Positions 5,135 to 7,504 of a DNA stretch of 7,504 nt are shown here, piece after piece (the stretch's first letter is position 1; the number at the start of each line of letters is the position of its first letter). Both the position numbers and the translations under genes were made by a program. The stretch covers positions 1-7,504 of the forward strand of contig JAVBQU010000136.1 in the NCBI GenBank assembly GCA_031548675.1, in the 5' to 3' direction. Below the pieces are notes generated by a model, which was not told where the DNA came from, did not search any database, and was given only the letters and a program-made list of their open reading frames with translations. The DNA is from JAVBQU01 sp031548675 (GTDB taxonomy: Bacteria; Bacteroidota; Bacteroidia; Bacteroidales; P3).

Positions 5135-6427
5135 ATGGCAAAGAAAAAGAAAGCAAATGATCAGGCGCAGCAAAAGATATTAGCGGCGCAGCATCGGAAT
5201 GATTTCTTGCGTAAATTGAAAAGCATTTGCGCGCTAATAGCCGGAGAAGGAGCATACGACTTAATCCCGAAAAATGATATTGAAATCATATATAAGATGA
5301 GAGGGGCTATGCTAAAGGTTCTTCCCAAAGAAGGGTGCAAAGTTAAAAAAGAACTGATAGACTATATTTCAGATACAATAAAAAATATTTTACAACATAA
5401 AACAATTGAACTATGGCAAGGAGGACCCTCAATTAGCTATACTGAATACTTTACGATAGGGATTACATTAGAAGTGTATTTATCGCCGGAGGGTACTTAT
5501 TTTGCAGGAAAAGAACGTTTTGTAGATAATTTGGAAAATTTTGATCGGATAAATATATATTCGGATGATATCATCCGAATGACGAATATGCTATCCATCT
5601 TTTGCAGTGATATGACAAATGAAGTGTATTGTATCGAATATTTTCTTAATCCTGAAGACTACCCGAGAACGGATAATCGTATCTATCAAGTATTCAAAAT
5701 CACACCTTATAGTTCTAAGAAAAGATATTTTAAAATAGATGAGATTACAAGACCTGCTTTTCGGGTAATGGGAGTATTACACCACGAATATACCGAAATA
5801 GAAGTGCCGACAACCATGTATAATAATGGCAAACCCATACCACAAGATACCATGCTTGTTTATATACAACAACATGCTTTGAATCGCTTGGTAGAGCGTA
5901 TGATGGAACCTGTAGAGATAAATGATGACTATGATATGCAGCACGGAATTTTGCAATTTTCATTAATCGAATCGCTCCAAAATCGAAGAAGCTATGCCGA
6001 TAACAACGGCAAAATTCTGATAGAATTCAGGCTGTTTGAGAAAAAGGCGGGCTATTTAGTGGGCGATGCAGTAGATGATGTATTTTTGATTCGCACATTT
6101 CTTTTTCTTACCAATACCGGAACTCCTGAAGGAAAGCAACTTGAGGAATTAACAGGTTTAAAAAAATTAGATAAAAAATATTGGGCTATCGACCAATTGC
6201 CAAGCCTGTTAAAATCGGATATATTAGAAAATGAAGAAGCATGTGAAATGTTTAAAAATGCAGGTTGCGAATCATTATTAGAACTTATCCGTATCTTAAA
6301 TAATGGCAGTTTATGGAGCAAATCAAAAGAAAAAATTAGTTTGGCATTCCAAATATTGGATTATATACAAAAAGATAAAGATATGGCAAATACAATAGCA
6401 TCAAATCATAACTTTGAAGATAAATAA
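5135..6427 (+). CDS. Uncharacterised 430-aa cytoplasmic protein
   Basis: I do not recognise this protein. It starts with a lysine-rich tail (MAKKKKANDQAQQK) and a basic helix (residues 8-35), with no signal peptide or membrane span. The middle is strand-rich (98-125, 163-172, 185-227). A conserved-looking segment, YIQQHALNRLVERM (243-256), resembles the HALxRLxER signature of some small nuclease-like or toxin-like folds such as DUF4258, but the match is short and the neighbouring strands do not settle it. Further on come GDAVDDVFLIRTFLFLTNTGTPEG (310-333, beta then a Gly turn) and a helical C-terminus (335-415). Two Cys (370, 378) are too few for a metal site. A promoter lies about 130 nt upstream, and no partner gene is adjacent. 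Its base composition is AT-rich, like its surroundings. It looks like a single-gene unit of unknown role. Confidence 0.75.
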   Translation: MAKKKKANDQAQQKILAAQHRNDFLRKLKSICALIAGEGAYDLIPKNDIEIIYKMRGAMLKVLPKEGCKVKKELIDYISDTIKNILQHKTIELWQGGPSISYTEYFTIGITLEVYLSPEGTYFAGKERFVDNLENFDRINIYSDDIIRMTNMLSIFCSDMTNEVYCIEYFLNPEDYPRTDNRIYQVFKITPYSSKKRYFKIDEITRPAFRVMGVLHHEYTEIEVPTTMYNNGKPIPQDTMLVYIQQHALNRLVERMMEPVEINDDYDMQHGILQFSLIESLQNRRSYADNNGKILIEFRLFEKKAGYLVGDAVDDVFLIRTFLFLTNTGTPEGKQLEELTGLKKLDKKYWAIDQLPSLLKSDILENEEACEMFKNAGCESLLELIRILNNGSLWSKSKEKISLAFQILDYIQKDKDMANTIASNHNFEDK

Positions 6428-6487
6428 TTGACCCAATAAAAATTTCCTGTTCAGCGAAGAAACTCAAATGGTTTTCTCATTGTTACA

Positions 6488-6513
6488 GACTTTGTTAGCG
6501 GAATGTTCCGAAG
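6488..6513. repeat. Intergenic hairpin repeat, shortened copy 3 (tentative)
   Basis: The run CTTTGTTAGCGGAA, then TG, then TTCCG, resembles copies 1 and 2 with a shorter stem: CGGAA (6499-6503) pairs with TTCCG (6506-6510) over a 2-nt loop, and one A is missing before GCGG. Like the other copies, it follows a plus-strand gene, here by about 60 bp. The match is short, so membership in the family is uncertain. Confidence 0.3.
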
Positions 6514-6620
6514 TAAAATAGCATACAGTTGGACGACCAATTATTTACATTTTATTTATTATTCTAAAGCATTTATTTATTGCTTGGCTAAGAAATTAAC
6601 AGGAAGAAACAACAACTGAA

Positions 6621-7415
6621 ATGAAAATCGAAAAAACACATCTTGTATGGTTTAGTGCCACAGCAAGTACAAAGCAAATAATTGAGTTAATCGCCAAACA
6701 ATGTAGTCCTACATCTGTAGAGAAGTATGATATTACTAAAAGCGATTTGAAAGAAGATATTCAGATGGCAGCAAATGACTTGCTCATTGTTGGAATGCCT
6801 GTTTATGCGGGGAGGATACCTGCTGTTGCCGATAAGTCTTTACAAAGATTCAAAGGGTGCAATACACCAGCCATTATCGTATGTGTATATGGAAACCGTG
6901 ATTACGAAGATGCTTTACTAGAATTGAAAGACACTGTTCAGGCGAATGGCTTTATCGTTGTTTCCGCAGCTGCATTTATAGCACAACATTCCATATTTCC
7001 GGTTGTGGCTGCTAATCGTCCCGATGAAAAGGATAAAGATGCGATTAGAACATTTGGCGAAAAAAGTGCAACATTGATTTCCGCATTGGATAATACAAAC
7101 AACCTTCCAAGTATTAAGGTAAAAGGCAAGCATCCCTATAAAAAACCCGGCAAAGTACCTCTCTCCCCGAAAACCGATAAGACATGCAACAAATGCGGGT
7201 TATGTGTAAAATTGTGTCCTACAAATGCCATTCCTGCATTTAATCCTAAAATCACCCTCGGAAGTAAATGTTTCGCGTGTGCCCGCTGTATCGCTGTATG
7301 CCCGCAGCACGCTCGACATTTTGGAGGAATCATCTACCGCATAGCTGGAAATAAATTCATAAAAGCAAATTCTACCCGTAAAGAACCGGAAACAATGTAC
7401 ATAGAAATATGTTAA
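6621..7415 (+). CDS. EFR1-type flavodoxin/2[4Fe-4S] ferredoxin fusion
   Basis: A 264-aa cytoplasmic electron-transfer protein combining a flavodoxin-like FMN domain with a bacterial ferredoxin domain, the layout of the EFR1 family of ferredoxins. The FMN phosphate loop is at residues 11-18 (FSATASTK), followed by GMPVYAGRIP (58-67) and VYGNRDYEDAL (89-99), typical flavin-contact loops. The C-terminal domain has two complete CxxCxxCxxxCP motifs, C189-C192-C195-C199 and C217-C220-C223-C227, for two [4Fe-4S] clusters. No cysteine is missing. The protein would pass electrons between the FMN and the clusters; the partner is not visible nearby. AGGAAG at 6601-6606 is the only purine-rich stretch upstream and is far (14 nt) from the ATG. 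The gene stands alone, with a 193-bp spacer before it and a promoter for another gene after it. Confidence 0.9.
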   Translation: MKIEKTHLVWFSATASTKQIIELIAKQCSPTSVEKYDITKSDLKEDIQMAANDLLIVGMPVYAGRIPAVADKSLQRFKGCNTPAIIVCVYGNRDYEDALLELKDTVQANGFIVVSAAAFIAQHSIFPVVAANRPDEKDKDAIRTFGEKSATLISALDNTNNLPSIKVKGKHPYKKPGKVPLSPKTDKTCNKCGLCVKLCPTNAIPAFNPKITLGSKCFACARCIAVCPQHARHFGGIIYRIAGNKFIKANSTRKEPETMYIEIC

Positions 7416-7482
7416 AGAGATTGTATTGGATTTAAGGAAGTAACGAAATTTTTATTCTGAAAATTCCATGACCTCTTTTTAT

Positions 7483-7490
7483 TAATTTTG
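7483..7490 (+). promoter_or_regulatory. Bacteroidota promoter -7 element (TAATTTTG)
   Basis: TAATTTTG matches TAnnTTTG exactly and is followed by CAGCGACAGG at the window edge. It probably drives a gene or RNA beyond position 7504. No TTTG -33 box is clear at the usual spacing. The spacer 7416-7482 holds only a weak AT-only inverted repeat, so no firm terminator is seen for the EFR1 gene. Confidence 0.5.
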
Positions 7491-7504
7491 CAGCGACAGG
7501 GATC

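Noticed and set aside
6546..6553. TACATTTT as a promoter for the EFR1-type gene.
   Set aside because: It lacks the final G of the -7 element and has no -33 box at a suitable distance.

Overview
The window looks like a piece of a Bacteroidota chromosome, most likely order Bacteroidales. The DNA is AT-rich. Start codons mostly lack Shine-Dalgarno sequences and follow A/T-rich leaders. Several intergenic sites match the Bacteroidota promoter -7 element TAnnTTTG. The gene content (an exported Gfo/Idh/MocA oxidoreductase, DoxX, an EFR1-type flavodoxin-ferredoxin fusion) fits as well. There is no rRNA, tRNA, CRISPR array, transposase or phage gene.

Layout. Positions 1-242 are non-coding and hold a 94-bp imperfect inverted-repeat element (59-152) with a perfect 16-bp palindrome at its centre. 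Next is an exported Gfo/Idh/MocA-like oxidoreductase (243-1337), followed by a second, diverged element sharing the same core (about 1371-1440). A class I SAM methyltransferase (1481-2113) and a single-pass membrane protein of unknown function (2129-2812) lie 15 nt apart and probably form an operon. They converge on a DoxX-family membrane protein on the minus strand (2961-3380), with a weak terminator and a hairpin repeat between them. A gene-free stretch of about 760 bp follows (3381-4141). It holds a palindrome overlapping a consensus promoter, then a striking tandem array of 21-bp units with A6 tracts (3742-4077), then a second promoter-like site just before a 216-aa uncharacterised protein (4142-4792) that is an internal tandem duplication. 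That gene ends at a strong intrinsic terminator. A second hairpin-repeat copy and a promoter precede a 430-aa orphan protein (5135-6427). A shorter, possible third hairpin copy follows it. The last gene encodes an EFR1-type flavodoxin/2[4Fe-4S] protein (6621-7415), and a consensus promoter at 7483-7490 points out of the window.

The genes do not form one obvious pathway. Most are single transcription units separated by long spacers carrying repeats; only the methyltransferase/membrane-protein pair looks co-transcribed. The most unusual unit is the 21-bp array, which has helically phased A-tracts, beside the internally duplicated alpha-helical protein. I read the array as a cis-acting or structural DNA element, not as coding sequence. 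Its function is unknown to me.
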